From CAYVQZ01 sp964453435 (GTDB taxonomy: Bacteria; Abyssobacteria; SURF-5), in assembly GCA_964453435.1 (NCBI GenBank), contig CAYVQZ010000035.1, forward strand, positions 1 to 55,163: 55,163 nt of DNA. Reading direction: 5' to 3'. This document shows positions 32,299 through 41,320 of the stretch, piece after piece. The notes beneath the pieces were generated by a model. The model was not told the origin of the DNA. It saw only the letters and a program-made list of their open reading frames with translations, and did no database searches. A program made the translations under genes and the position numbers. Numbering within the stretch: the first letter of the stretch is position 1; every line of letters begins with the position of its first letter.

Positions 32299-33360
32299 AT
32301 GGTCCGCGCCCCAAGAGGAGGTTTACAAAAGAATGCGTTTCTGGTAACATTCTCCATGATGGCGAATTTGTCGGACAAGCGGACCAAAAAGTTGCGGGAG
32401 CGGTTTCTGGGTTCCATCGTCGGTTGCGCGGTGGGCGATGCGCTTGGAGCGCCCTTCCAAGGAACGTTGCCCTCGTCGTTTCGTGTTCGGAAGGGTGAAC
32501 CGGTGCATTTTCGCAAGATTCCGATCTATTCTCTCGGACAATATACCGATGACACGCAACTGACCCTTGCGATTCTCAGCGCGATATGCCGCGCCCGCTC
32601 GGTTGACGGGGCCGAGATTGCCAGGGAATTCGTCAGGCTTTGGGATATGGGCGAGATTGTCGGGCCGGGCGCCAGCACGAACGAAGCGATATTCAACATC
32701 ATGATTCGCGGCATGAGCTGGGAAGAGTCGGGAACGGAGGAGGGACGAGCGGGGAACGGGACCGCGATGCGAGCCGCTCCGATCGGCCTCTGGAACTACG
32801 CCAATCCCGATGACATCGAGCGCGACGCCCGCGTCTCCAGCATTATCACCCATAAGGACGCTCGTTCGGTAGCGGGAACAATCGCCGTGGCGAAAGCGGT
32901 CCAAATATGTGTCAACAGCGACGACATAAAACCGGTCGAGTTTCTCACCGAGATATCTCGCAGCATAAGGGGAACCAGCGAACTCTTTGCGGATAATATA
33001 GACCGGCTCATCGAGTGGCATGCCCTGGAGCCGGACCGGGCGCTTCCCCTTATCTATGCTGCGGGCAACCCGGACACCGGGCCTCGACAGCCCGGGATGG
33101 TTTCAGGGTACGTCATCCCGACGGTTCTCTGCTCCCTGTATTTCTTTCTGCAGTCCCCGCGGAGCTATATTGACAGCGTTGTCGGTTCAATCAACGCCGG
33201 GGGTGATGCCGACACGGTGGCCGCAATAACGGGCGCTATCAGCGGAGCCTTGAACGGAATATCCTCAATCCCGGTCACCCTTGTCGAAACCCTCAAGGAT
33301 TCGAAAATCATCCAGGAGCTTGCCGAGCAGCTCTGCGTCGTCGCTATGTCGCGGAATTGA
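32299..33360 (+). CDS. ADP-ribosylglycohydrolase family protein
   Basis: 353-aa member of the ADP-ribosylation/crystallin J1 family (DraG-like), which removes ADP-ribose from proteins or small molecules using two Mg ions. Motifs: GSIVGCAVGDALGAPFQG near residue 40, YTDDTQLTLAILSA (metal-binding Asp pair) and SINAGGDADTVAAITGAISGAL near the C-terminus. Start uncertain: ATG 32299 has GGGGAGA upstream but adds a non-conserved 19-residue tail; ATG 32356 fits the domain better. The GH2 gene follows 63 bp downstream, so an operon is likely. Confidence 0.9.
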   Translation: MVRAPRGGLQKNAFLVTFSMMANLSDKRTKKLRERFLGSIVGCAVGDALGAPFQGTLPSSFRVRKGEPVHFRKIPIYSLGQYTDDTQLTLAILSAICRARSVDGAEIAREFVRLWDMGEIVGPGASTNEAIFNIMIRGMSWEESGTEEGRAGNGTAMRAAPIGLWNYANPDDIERDARVSSIITHKDARSVAGTIAVAKAVQICVNSDDIKPVEFLTEISRSIRGTSELFADNIDRLIEWHALEPDRALPLIYAAGNPDTGPRQPGMVSGYVIPTVLCSLYFFLQSPRSYIDSVVGSINAGGDADTVAAITGAISGALNGISSIPVTLVETLKDSKIIQELAEQLCVVAMSRN

Positions 33361-33423
33361 TTTTTTCCCGGCGCAATCCGCAGAGACGCGAAGGGACGTA
33401 CGACCGCTCAGAGGGACTCCGAT

Positions 33424-35715
33424 TTGGAACATCAGAATGTAATATCCCTCGAAGGAGCCGATTGGCGCGTCGGCTACAAGAAAATATATGACGGAACCGC
33501 CTCGGCGACAATTGCCGAGGTCGAAAAGATGACCGAATGGTTCAACGCCACGGTTCCCGGCAACGTTCGGGCCGACCTGATGGCTGCGAACAGGCTTCCC
33601 AACCTCTACGCCGGCACGAACAACGAGCGCGCCAATTGGGTCAATGAGTGCGTGTGGTGGTACGAGAAACGATTCCCCCGACCCCGCAGGAAGTTCAAAC
33701 GGTTCTTCCTCGAGCTTCGCGGCATCGATTACCTGAGCCAGGTATATTTCAATCGCCGAAAGCTCGGAGAAAATGAGGGAATGTTCACCCGCCATCTGTA
33801 CGATGTCTCTTCCCTCATGAAAGAGGAAAACACCCTGAATGTTCGCATTATGGGGTCCGCTTTCCTGGCGAAACCATCTCTCGCGCCGTGGCAGCGGATA
33901 TGGGCGAAGATGGCCCGGCCCCTTCAGGGAAACGGCGAAGTGTTTCCGGAGCGGACCGCTACGCTCAAGTGTCAAATGAGCTTCGGCTGGGATTTCGCTC
34001 CCGATATGCGAACCATGGGAATCTGGGACGAGGTTAAACTTATCGGAAGCGGCAACGTCTTCGTCAGCGATGTCCAGATCATCACCAGCGTGTTTCGCGA
34101 GCTCAACAGCGCGAAACTGCAATTGAAATTGTCTCTGAACTCTACCGTGGCCGCTGCGCTGAAGATTGTCATCCAACTGCGTCCGGCCAACTTTGACGGA
34201 GCCGCGCAGACCTTCAACTTCAACGCATATGCGAAAAAGGGAACGGAAATAATAGAGCGGAACATCATTGTCGAAAAACCGCATCTGTGGAATCCGTGGG
34301 ACAGGGGAGAACCCAACCTCTACGAGTTCTCCCTCAGGGTGTATTGCGAGGACAAGTTGAGCGACCACATGAGCGGCCTGATAGGTCTGCGCGACATACA
34401 AATGAAGCGAAACCCGGGCACCCCCGACGGAAAAACGGACTGGACGTTCGTCGTGAACGGCGAGCCGGAATTCATCAGGGGCGCAAACTGGGTGCCCGCC
34501 GATTCACTGATGGGACGCGTGCGCAAGGAAGACTACGCCGAACTGCTCGGGCTCGCGAAAGACGCCAGCGTCAACATGCTCCGGGTGTGGGGTGGCGGAC
34601 TCCGCGAAAAACGATATTTCTACGAGATGTGTTCGCGAAAGGGAATCATGGTGTGGCAGGAATTTCCGTTCGCGTGCGTTTTTCTTGGACGACTGCCCTC
34701 GAACGAATCATTTTTCAGGCTCGCCGAAAAAGAAGTGATATCGGTGGTGAAGTCGGTGGCGAATCACCCATGCGTCGTGGCATATTGCGGCGGGAACGAA
34801 TTCAGTCCGACTCGGAATTCCAAACTGTTGACTAGGGTCGCCCAGGCCGTGCGAAAGGTCGATACCAGCCGACCTTTCTTCCCCGTTTCTCCGGCGAAGG
34901 GAGATAATCACAACTGGCTCATCTGGCATGGCCTGGAAAATATCGAAGAATACCGCAACGACAGAAGCCTGTTCGTGAGCGAGTTCGGACTGCAAGCGGT
35001 TCCCTGCGTCGAATCGTTGAAACGGTTCCTGACTCCTCGCGCCCTGTGGCCGCCGACTCCTGAATGGGAATATCATCACGCGGATTTGAAAAAACTCCAG
35101 CGCTATGCGGGTACCATCGAGAACTATGAAAAAGTTGAGGACTTCTCGCTGGCGAGTCAGAAAATGCAGGCCTTCGCGCTGCAGACCGCAATCGAACATT
35201 ACAGGCGACGAAAATATGAATGCAGCGGCGCCGTGCTGTGGCAGTTCAACGACAGCTGGCCGGCTATTTCGTGGAGCGTGATCGATTACTATCGAAATCC
35301 CAAGCTGGCTTACCACAAGTTGAAGGAAGTGTACAAGCCCGTACTCGTGAGCCTGGTCTTCGACTTCAAGGACCACACCCCCGGCGAAGTCGTCCCGCTC
35401 GAAGTCTGGATAGTGAACGACCTGAATCGGCCTCTCGAAGACTGCAAACTCGATGTCTGCATGGACGCCGATGGCGAACGATTCATGAACCTTAGCTTCA
35501 ACGTGGAAACAATTCCCGCTGATTCGTCGAAACCCTATTTTCAATTCGGACTGAAGCTGCCCAACCGCGAAAACTGGATTCTGCGAACCGTGCTCAGATG
35601 CGGCAGCGAAATCATCGGGACGAACAGTTACGACCTGTATTTCAGAGACAAGGGACAAGCCACAACGTGGGACCGCCTTTACCACCGTTTGGGCAAACTC
35701 ACGATGACATACTGA
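33424..35715 (+). CDS. GH2 beta-mannosidase-like glycosidase
   Basis: 763-aa retaining glycosidase of family 2. Order: jelly-roll sugar-binding domain (WFNATVPGNVRADLMAANRLPNLYAG), immunoglobulin-like domain, (beta/alpha)8 domain (LRVWGGGLREKRYFYEMCSRKGIMVWQEFPFACVF). The acid/base is Glu459 in CGGNE and the nucleophile Glu520 in VSEFG. Closest functional groups are beta-mannosidases and exo-beta-glucosaminidases. No signal peptide, so it is probably cytosolic. The start is TTG at 33424, eight bases after GAGGG. Next to ADP-ribosylglycohydrolase in the same direction. Confidence 0.9.
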   Translation: MEHQNVISLEGADWRVGYKKIYDGTASATIAEVEKMTEWFNATVPGNVRADLMAANRLPNLYAGTNNERANWVNECVWWYEKRFPRPRRKFKRFFLELRGIDYLSQVYFNRRKLGENEGMFTRHLYDVSSLMKEENTLNVRIMGSAFLAKPSLAPWQRIWAKMARPLQGNGEVFPERTATLKCQMSFGWDFAPDMRTMGIWDEVKLIGSGNVFVSDVQIITSVFRELNSAKLQLKLSLNSTVAAALKIVIQLRPANFDGAAQTFNFNAYAKKGTEIIERNIIVEKPHLWNPWDRGEPNLYEFSLRVYCEDKLSDHMSGLIGLRDIQMKRNPGTPDGKTDWTFVVNGEPEFIRGANWVPADSLMGRVRKEDYAELLGLAKDASVNMLRVWGGGLREKRYFYEMCSRKGIMVWQEFPFACVFLGRLPSNESFFRLAEKEVISVVKSVANHPCVVAYCGGNEFSPTRNSKLLTRVAQAVRKVDTSRPFFPVSPAKGDNHNWLIWHGLENIEEYRNDRSLFVSEFGLQAVPCVESLKRFLTPRALWPPTPEWEYHHADLKKLQRYAGTIENYEKVEDFSLASQKMQAFALQTAIEHYRRRKYECSGAVLWQFNDSWPAISWSVIDYYRNPKLAYHKLKEVYKPVLVSLVFDFKDHTPGEVVPLEVWIVNDLNRPLEDCKLDVCMDADGERFMNLSFNVETIPADSSKPYFQFGLKLPNRENWILRTVLRCGSEIIGTNSYDLYFRDKGQATTWDRLYHRLGKLTMTY

Positions 35716-35752
35716 ATTGACTCCGCCCAAAAATTGCATCTTTTGCTCACGT

Positions 35753-35797
35753 GGGTTATTGGGGGACACCATGCGGCATGGTGTCCCCCAATAACCC
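35753..35797. repeat. 45-nt perfect hairpin repeat, copy E
   Basis: Perfect inverted repeat with 22-bp arms around a single central base: GGGTTATTGGGGGACACCA... and its complement. Near-identical to 19056-19100 and, degenerately, to 40945-40989, all 45 nt long. Confidence 0.95.
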
Positions 35798-35808
35798 GGG
35801 CCGAAGCT

Positions 35809-35841
35809 CACGCTCCGCGTGATCCCGTGTCCCCGGAATTA
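35809..35841. repeat. GATYCCGTGTCCCCGGAATT tail repeat
   Basis: CACGCTCCGCGT then GATCCCGTGTCCCCGGAATT, 11 bases after the 45-nt hairpin. The same tail occurs at 47249-47281 and, in its second half, at 50864-50883. Confidence 0.85.
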
Positions 35842-35875
35842 ACACGGAGAAGGTGATACCGGAAACATCCCGAAA

Positions 35876-38251
35876 ATGAATCTCCATCCTGCCACTGCCG
35901 TCGGGGAGAACAACCGACGCCGCACTGACCGGCTCCCGTATCTTCAAATTTTGCTGCTTTCGGCTCTGTGTCTGCTCTTGTTCGGGCACGCCATCTTTGC
36001 GAGCGCCGAGAAAATTATCGCGGGATACGATATTCTTGTCTACCACTATTACGCGCGCGCTTTCACATGCGAGTCGATTCTCAATGGCGCGCTGCCTGCC
36101 TGGAATCCCTATGAATATGCGGGGATGCCATTTGCGGCAGACCCCCGCAACTGCGTGTTCTACCCCCTGAATAAATTCTTCCTCTTCGTTCCAATATCGA
36201 AGGCCATCACCCTGAATCTCGCCCTCCACGCGTTGCTCGCCGGAGCCGGAACACTGCTGCTTGCGAGAGCGCTCGGCCTCGGAAACAGCGCCGCCTTTCT
36301 CTCTGCCGTCTCGTTCATGTTCAGCGGATATTTCATTGACCGAATCGCAGTCGGCCACGAAATTTTAATCATGGGTTCGGCGTACCTGCCCTGGATTTTC
36401 CTCTGCTATGAAAAGATTACGCAGAAAAGAAGGCCGGGATGGGTCGTGGCGGGGGGACTCTTCGTCGCGCTCCAGATACTGACCGGGGCGTTGCAGCCGG
36501 CTCTCTACACCTCCCTGTTCTTACTCGTCTATGCCATTGCGAGAAATATTCAGTTGACGCGGGGTTTTCGATTAAAGACGCTCGCCTGCGACCTCTGCCT
36601 CGTTGTCACAATGTTCGCCCTCGGTCTTGGCCTCTCGGCGGTCCAGACCATTCCCGCTATCGAATTCTTTCGTCACAGCGTGAGGGTCCAGCCGACAGAT
36701 TCGTTCCCTTTCCCGCCGAAAAATATCATTCATTTCCTGCTGCCATACTTGAACGTCGGAAGCGCATCCGGCAATTGGGAATACTCCTGCTACATGGGCA
36801 TCCTGCCGCTTGCCCTGGCTGTCGCCGCCGTCTGGGCCGCCAGAAAAGACGTCTCTACTCGCTCGTTTGCTCTCGTGGGTTTGCTTGCCGCCTTGGTCAT
36901 GCTCGGCAGATACACCCCCTTCTTTCCGGTTATCCTGCACGTCGCGCCGGGTCTCCGGCTCTTTCGCGTTCATGCAAGAGCGATAGTGGGACTCATTCTG
37001 GCGCTCTCGATTCTTGCGGGAATCGGATGGGAGAGAATCTTCGAAGGCTTGGACAAACACCGCGAGAGGTGGCTCCCGGCGATAGTCGCCGCCGTGTTTG
37101 CGGGCGCCATATCGCTGGTAGCCGTTCTTTTCGCTTTCGACAAGCTCAGCCTTTCCTTCGACGTGCCGTCGCCCGGCAAGATGTTCGGATTCCTCATCAA
37201 TGAGGGCGGCCCTGTTCTTTCCCTGTGGCGCCCGAGAATATTCCTCCCTCTCGCCGCAGCGTGGCTTACGTGCATTGCCGCAGCGCTCGCAGCGCAAAAG
37301 TGCGACCTCGGAATGAAGTGTTTGCTCGCCGGATTGGTCGTTGCCGACATATTTGTCATGAGCCTGGGAAGGATACGCCTGATCGACCTGAATTACGTCA
37401 CTGGCGGAAACACTCTTGTTGAATCGGTCCGCGCTGATGAGACCAATAAACGTTTCCGTGTCTGGTTCCCGATGGATGTGTTCTTCGGAAGCCGTTCCAA
37501 GTATTTCCACATGTTCAACGTCAACGGATATAACGCGTCAGGACTCAAAATCTTCCAAGAGTATCTGGAAGAATTGTCCGACACACGACCGGTCAGGACG
37601 TGGCCGTACTACGAGATGAATTCTCGAATATTCCGCGAGGCGGACTTGTTCGTGAATAATGTGCTGAATGTAAAGTACTTTTCCACTCAGACCGATGAAG
37701 GTCCCGTATTTTATCGCGCCGACAGCTTTTTCCCGCGCGCCGTGTTCGCATCCGATTACGTGATGGGCGAACCCGCCGATTTTCTGGTTGCGGGCATCAA
37801 TCCGGAGCTAACCGTTCTTTTGCACGAACCGCCGCCCCCTGATTTCCCGACTCGCTCGCCCACCACAATAACGGACCGCGCCCGGGCGCGCGTGGTGATC
37901 GAGGACTATAAGAATAACGAAATCACCGTTTCCGTCGAGGCGCCCGTGGACGGATTCATCGTGTTGAGCGAGGTGTATTACCCGGGCTGGAAAGCCGAAG
38001 TGGACGGAGAAACCGTGGACGTTTTGAGGGGCGATTTTCTGCTTCGGGTTGTTCCGGTCCCGAAGGGCAAGCACGAAATAAGGTTCTACTTCGCTCCCCG
38101 GTCGCTTTCAGTCGGGATTGCCGTCAGCGCCATGACCGCGATTCTCACGATTGGATTACTGGTCCTTTACAGTATGCGCTCGGGCCGGTTCCCCGCTATG
38201 AAACCGCCTTCGAACCAGGGCGATAACGACGGCCCCGAAACAGAAAAATAA
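35876..38251 (+). CDS. YfhO-family membrane protein
   Basis: 791-aa polytopic protein of the YfhO family: about twelve membrane helices from residue 22 to about 500 with the GNAAFLSAVSFMFSGY type motif and PLLGRYTPFFPV-like loop. A soluble C-terminal region (YKNNEITVSVEAPVDGFIVLSEVYYPGWKAEVDGE) and a last helix follow. Family members are GT-C-like proteins linked to glycosylation of teichoic acids or envelope glycans. A paralog lies convergent, immediately downstream. Confidence 0.85.
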   Translation: MNLHPATAVGENNRRRTDRLPYLQILLLSALCLLLFGHAIFASAEKIIAGYDILVYHYYARAFTCESILNGALPAWNPYEYAGMPFAADPRNCVFYPLNKFFLFVPISKAITLNLALHALLAGAGTLLLARALGLGNSAAFLSAVSFMFSGYFIDRIAVGHEILIMGSAYLPWIFLCYEKITQKRRPGWVVAGGLFVALQILTGALQPALYTSLFLLVYAIARNIQLTRGFRLKTLACDLCLVVTMFALGLGLSAVQTIPAIEFFRHSVRVQPTDSFPFPPKNIIHFLLPYLNVGSASGNWEYSCYMGILPLALAVAAVWAARKDVSTRSFALVGLLAALVMLGRYTPFFPVILHVAPGLRLFRVHARAIVGLILALSILAGIGWERIFEGLDKHRERWLPAIVAAVFAGAISLVAVLFAFDKLSLSFDVPSPGKMFGFLINEGGPVLSLWRPRIFLPLAAAWLTCIAAALAAQKCDLGMKCLLAGLVVADIFVMSLGRIRLIDLNYVTGGNTLVESVRADETNKRFRVWFPMDVFFGSRSKYFHMFNVNGYNASGLKIFQEYLEELSDTRPVRTWPYYEMNSRIFREADLFVNNVLNVKYFSTQTDEGPVFYRADSFFPRAVFASDYVMGEPADFLVAGINPELTVLLHEPPPPDFPTRSPTTITDRARARVVIEDYKNNEITVSVEAPVDGFIVLSEVYYPGWKAEVDGETVDVLRGDFLLRVVPVPKGKHEIRFYFAPRSLSVGIAVSAMTAILTIGLLVLYSMRSGRFPAMKPPSNQGDNDGPETEK

Positions 38252-40708
38252 TGCTGCGAAACTTACGGAAACCCCGCGCCGAAACGAAGACCGGTCATAA
38301 ACAAAACTGATCCGGTTGGCGCCCTCGGAGACGGGCACTGCGCGCACCGTGCAGTTTGCTCGCAACACATTCACGTTGCTGCCGTTTACACTCGCTTTCC
38401 ACTTCGGATAATAGGAATCGCAAAGCACGACGTAGCCGTCCGAAGGCGCATCCACCGTCAACTCGACCGTATCGAACGAATACAGCGCAACCTCCGCGCG
38501 AACCGGAGCCTCATGCTGTTTGATATCGGGAGTCGAAAACGGGCTCGGATCGTTCACATTCATATCGGTAAATCGGAAGTCGGCGGGCATTTCGACCTCA
38601 AATCCGCCGAACCCCGCAACCGGATTGAGGGAGCCCGGCCCCCCTGTTTCGACAAGCACGACCGCTCGCGCGGGCTCAAAGGCGGCAGACCCCAAAAAGT
38701 TGAGAGCAACCTCCTCGCTCGAGGCCACCACCGCCGTCGGCACGAAATAGGCCCGCGGCAAACACTTCATATTTTCATAGACAAAAACGTTGTCGGCGGG
38801 GTTGCCCTTCAGACTCAGGAAGGGATGAGAAACGGGATGAGATGAGAAGACATACCGTACGTTCACAAGACCCAGCAGCTTCGGCCTCAGGAGCGGCGGG
38901 GAACTCTCGACAAATCTGACGAAAAGATTATGCCAGAGCAGGTTTGCGCTCTCATAGCCGTCAGTGTATGAGTAACCGAAAAGAGTGCCGAAGTTCGGTG
39001 ATAAAAGTTCCCTGTTCCACAAGTAGTATTCCACAGGCGTCTCAATTTCGACTCCTTGAATTCGCTGCTCGACATCCAGAGGAGTCCGGTAGAGCCGAAA
39101 AAGCCCGGAATCGGGCGGCGCTTCCGACACGATTTGCGGGGGCGTATAGAAATCCTCCGCGATGGTGGCCATCGCCCGGTAATTGATCGGAATCAGATCG
39201 AGCGCGATAAAACCGACCACGAGAACGCGGAACAGATTCGTCGAGAGCATCCCCCTGCGCCATACCCACAAACCCGCGCCCACTGCTGCGAACATAAGGC
39301 TCGCCTGCAGTATCTCCTTCTTCATATGCGGAATGAACCGCGCGGTCAGGGCCGGGTCGGCTGATGACAGGCTGATAAATATGTTGTCGCTCAAATCGAA
39401 AAAGAAGTTGTCGCACGCGGCAAGGACAACCCACAGAAGCGTCGCCGCGAGAACCGCAACCGAAAAGAAACGGGTGAATCTGGCGGATATCGGCCGCACG
39501 CAAAAGTCCTCCTCGCTCCTGTCCGAGAGCAGGTATTGACTCCCGAATCCGGCAAGCACGGCGCCGGCAAACGTGACGAGGAAGAATGCCTTCGTCGGAT
39601 ATCGAAACCGGTCGAACATGGGGAGGAATTTATAGAGGATTCCATATATGGGCGTGTACTTTCCGAGCGACAACAACAAGCTCACGAAGAGCACCCCGGT
39701 AAAAAAATGAACCCGTTTCTCTTTGAAAACAACAATCGCAATCGGTATGAGAAGCAACGACAACGCGCCGATGTACAAGCTTCGGACGAGCGGAAAGTGC
39801 GGCGCGAATATCCGCCCCCAATCGTAGATATTCTCGAGCGGATTCCCGAATAAGTAGGGGACGAAAAGAGTCAACAGGCGAAGCGGTTCGATTGGATGCA
39901 CGGTTGCTTTGTCCAAGCTCATAGCCGCTGTTCGCGTCGAGTAGCGGGTCAATTCCTGAGAGGGACCTATCTGGACGTAGCACAGACAGAAAACGACTAC
40001 GGCTATCGCAGGCAAAACGAAAATTCTGGAAAGCGTTTCCCGTCGCGGCCCCCTCCTCACGGCCGTTGTGACAATTGTTACCATCCAGTATGCGACACAG
40101 AGAAGGAGCGTGTAATACCCGCTCACGGGGTCGCCCGCAAGTGTCTGGGCGGATAGCGCCAGCGCCGCAATTACCACCGGCGCGACAGCGGGCTTCTCAA
40201 TCGCTCGTTCAAACAGAAGAAACACGACGGGCGCCCAGGCGATCGAAGAGAAGATGTTCAGCCCGTCAATAAACGAAATCATGTACCCGCTGAAGGCGTA
40301 GACGATGCCGGCGAGCGCAGCGGGAACAGCGTCGAGCCGCCACCGACGCATCAGGAAATACGTTCCGACGGCTGCCAGGAACACATGCAGGGCCACATAG
40401 CATTTAAAGGCGAAATCGAAGGGGAGGACGTAGAAGAGAACAGAAAAAGGATAAAACACGGCAGCCTGAATCGCCGCATGAAGCGGCATCCCGCTGTGGA
40501 CCAGGGGGTTCCATACCGGAGCTTTCCCCGCCCGCACAAGGTCTGCGGCCATTTTCTTTAAAGGATAAAAAAACCGGTATGTATCGCCCGCGAAAAATTG
40601 TTCTCCACCGAGAAGCGCGCTGTGGAAGAAAATGATGACGAGAAGCGCCAACGCCGAGATTGCGACGGCATCGCGGCGGCCGCGCCGCGAGAGGTTCAAA
40701 GCCAACAC
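38156..40708 (-). CDS. YfhO-family membrane protein (paralog)
   Basis: 850-aa paralog of the preceding gene: N-terminal helix, VPAALAGIVYAFSGYMISFIDG, LSLGKYTPIYGIL, then a soluble region with DGYVVLCDSYYPKWKASVNG matching the YYPGWKAEVDG motif of the other copy, and a terminal helix. GT-C-type membrane transferase role inferred. Its 3' end overlaps the convergent paralog by 96 bases, so both C-terminal tails are read from opposite strands of the same DNA. Confidence 0.85.
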   Translation of the reverse strand: MLALNLSRRGRRDAVAISALALLVIIFFHSALLGGEQFFAGDTYRFFYPLKKMAADLVRAGKAPVWNPLVHSGMPLHAAIQAAVFYPFSVLFYVLPFDFAFKCYVALHVFLAAVGTYFLMRRWRLDAVPAALAGIVYAFSGYMISFIDGLNIFSSIAWAPVVFLLFERAIEKPAVAPVVIAALALSAQTLAGDPVSGYYTLLLCVAYWMVTIVTTAVRRGPRRETLSRIFVLPAIAVVVFCLCYVQIGPSQELTRYSTRTAAMSLDKATVHPIEPLRLLTLFVPYLFGNPLENIYDWGRIFAPHFPLVRSLYIGALSLLLIPIAIVVFKEKRVHFFTGVLFVSLLLSLGKYTPIYGILYKFLPMFDRFRYPTKAFFLVTFAGAVLAGFGSQYLLSDRSEEDFCVRPISARFTRFFSVAVLAATLLWVVLAACDNFFFDLSDNIFISLSSADPALTARFIPHMKKEILQASLMFAAVGAGLWVWRRGMLSTNLFRVLVVGFIALDLIPINYRAMATIAEDFYTPPQIVSEAPPDSGLFRLYRTPLDVEQRIQGVEIETPVEYYLWNRELLSPNFGTLFGYSYTDGYESANLLWHNLFVRFVESSPPLLRPKLLGLVNVRYVFSSHPVSHPFLSLKGNPADNVFVYENMKCLPRAYFVPTAVVASSEEVALNFLGSAAFEPARAVVLVETGGPGSLNPVAGFGGFEVEMPADFRFTDMNVNDPSPFSTPDIKQHEAPVRAEVALYSFDTVELTVDAPSDGYVVLCDSYYPKWKASVNGSNVNVLRANCTVRAVPVSEGANRISFVYDRSSFRRGVSVSFAALFFCFGAVVIALVRRRFHSGEPARAHTVKDQ

Positions 40709-40944
40709 TCACCCCCTTCGTCCGAATACGTGTTGCCGGACGCACGGATTATAGCACCTTGACTCGGGTCTTTCAAAAAGGGTTCTCCAATTCACGATTG
40801 CGCTTGGATTCCATCGACAACGGACGAATCGTTTCGTCACACGATTGTCAAGCGAAGGAAGCTGCGAGGCTGTCCCTCGATTGGAGTGACAAAAAAGACT
40901 CAAAAGACGTTTTCACAAATCTCCCCGACCGGCGCTCTCGGCCC

Positions 40945-40989
40945 GGGTTATTGGAAAACGCCAGAGCGCATGGCGCCCCCCAATGGCCC
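40945..40989. repeat. 45-nt hairpin repeat, degenerate copy F
   Basis: GGGTTATTGG...CCAATGGCCC with GCCA/TGGC inner pairing; same length as the copies at 19056 and 35753. Tail GCATCACGGATCGTGAGACA matches the tails after the copies at 5119 and 31956. The remainder of the 612-bp gap (40709-41320) holds only this and the small-RNA candidate. Confidence 0.75.
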
Positions 40990-41112
40990 GCATCACGGAT
41001 CGTGAGACAGATAGACTATCTCCGGAGCGGGCGCCATCGAACCGTGGGACATTTTTCACGAATCCCCGAATCATCTTCGCAAGAAAAAATCATAGAAAAC
41101 GCTTCCATGCGC

Positions 41113-41141
41113 TTGCTCACCGGAACAAGATATGATATATT
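41113..41141 (+). promoter_or_regulatory. Putative promoter of small RNA candidate
   Basis: TTGCTC (41113-41118), 17-base spacer, TATATT (41136-41141). The -35 is weak. Predicted start near 41148. Confidence 0.45.
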
Positions 41142-41147
41142 TCAGGT

Positions 41148-41227
41148 ATGTTACGGCGCGACGCCGTAACGATGCCTCTCCTCATTGGGCTGAGTGTTTG
41201 GGGTGACACTCAGCCTTCTCTCCTTTT
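41148..41227 (+). ncRNA. Candidate small RNA with two hairpins
   Basis: About 80 nt. Hairpin 1: GTTACGGCG (41150-41158) and CGCCGTAAC (41162-41170), a perfect 9-bp stem with a 3-base loop at the very 5' end. Hairpin 2: GGCTGAGTGT (41188-41197) and ACACTCAGCC (41206-41215), 10-bp stem, followed by a pyrimidine-rich TTCTCTCCTTTT ending that resembles a terminator. No ORF with a ribosome site is apparent. It may be an sRNA or only a terminator cluster in a repeat-rich gap. Confidence 0.4.
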
Positions 41228-41320
41228 GGGCGCAAGCATGAAAAAAACGCGTTATTTGGAAATTGAAGGCGGGAATGAAAGCGTCGAAAAGAACATGAAT
41301 CGGAGAACTCGACCGTGGCG

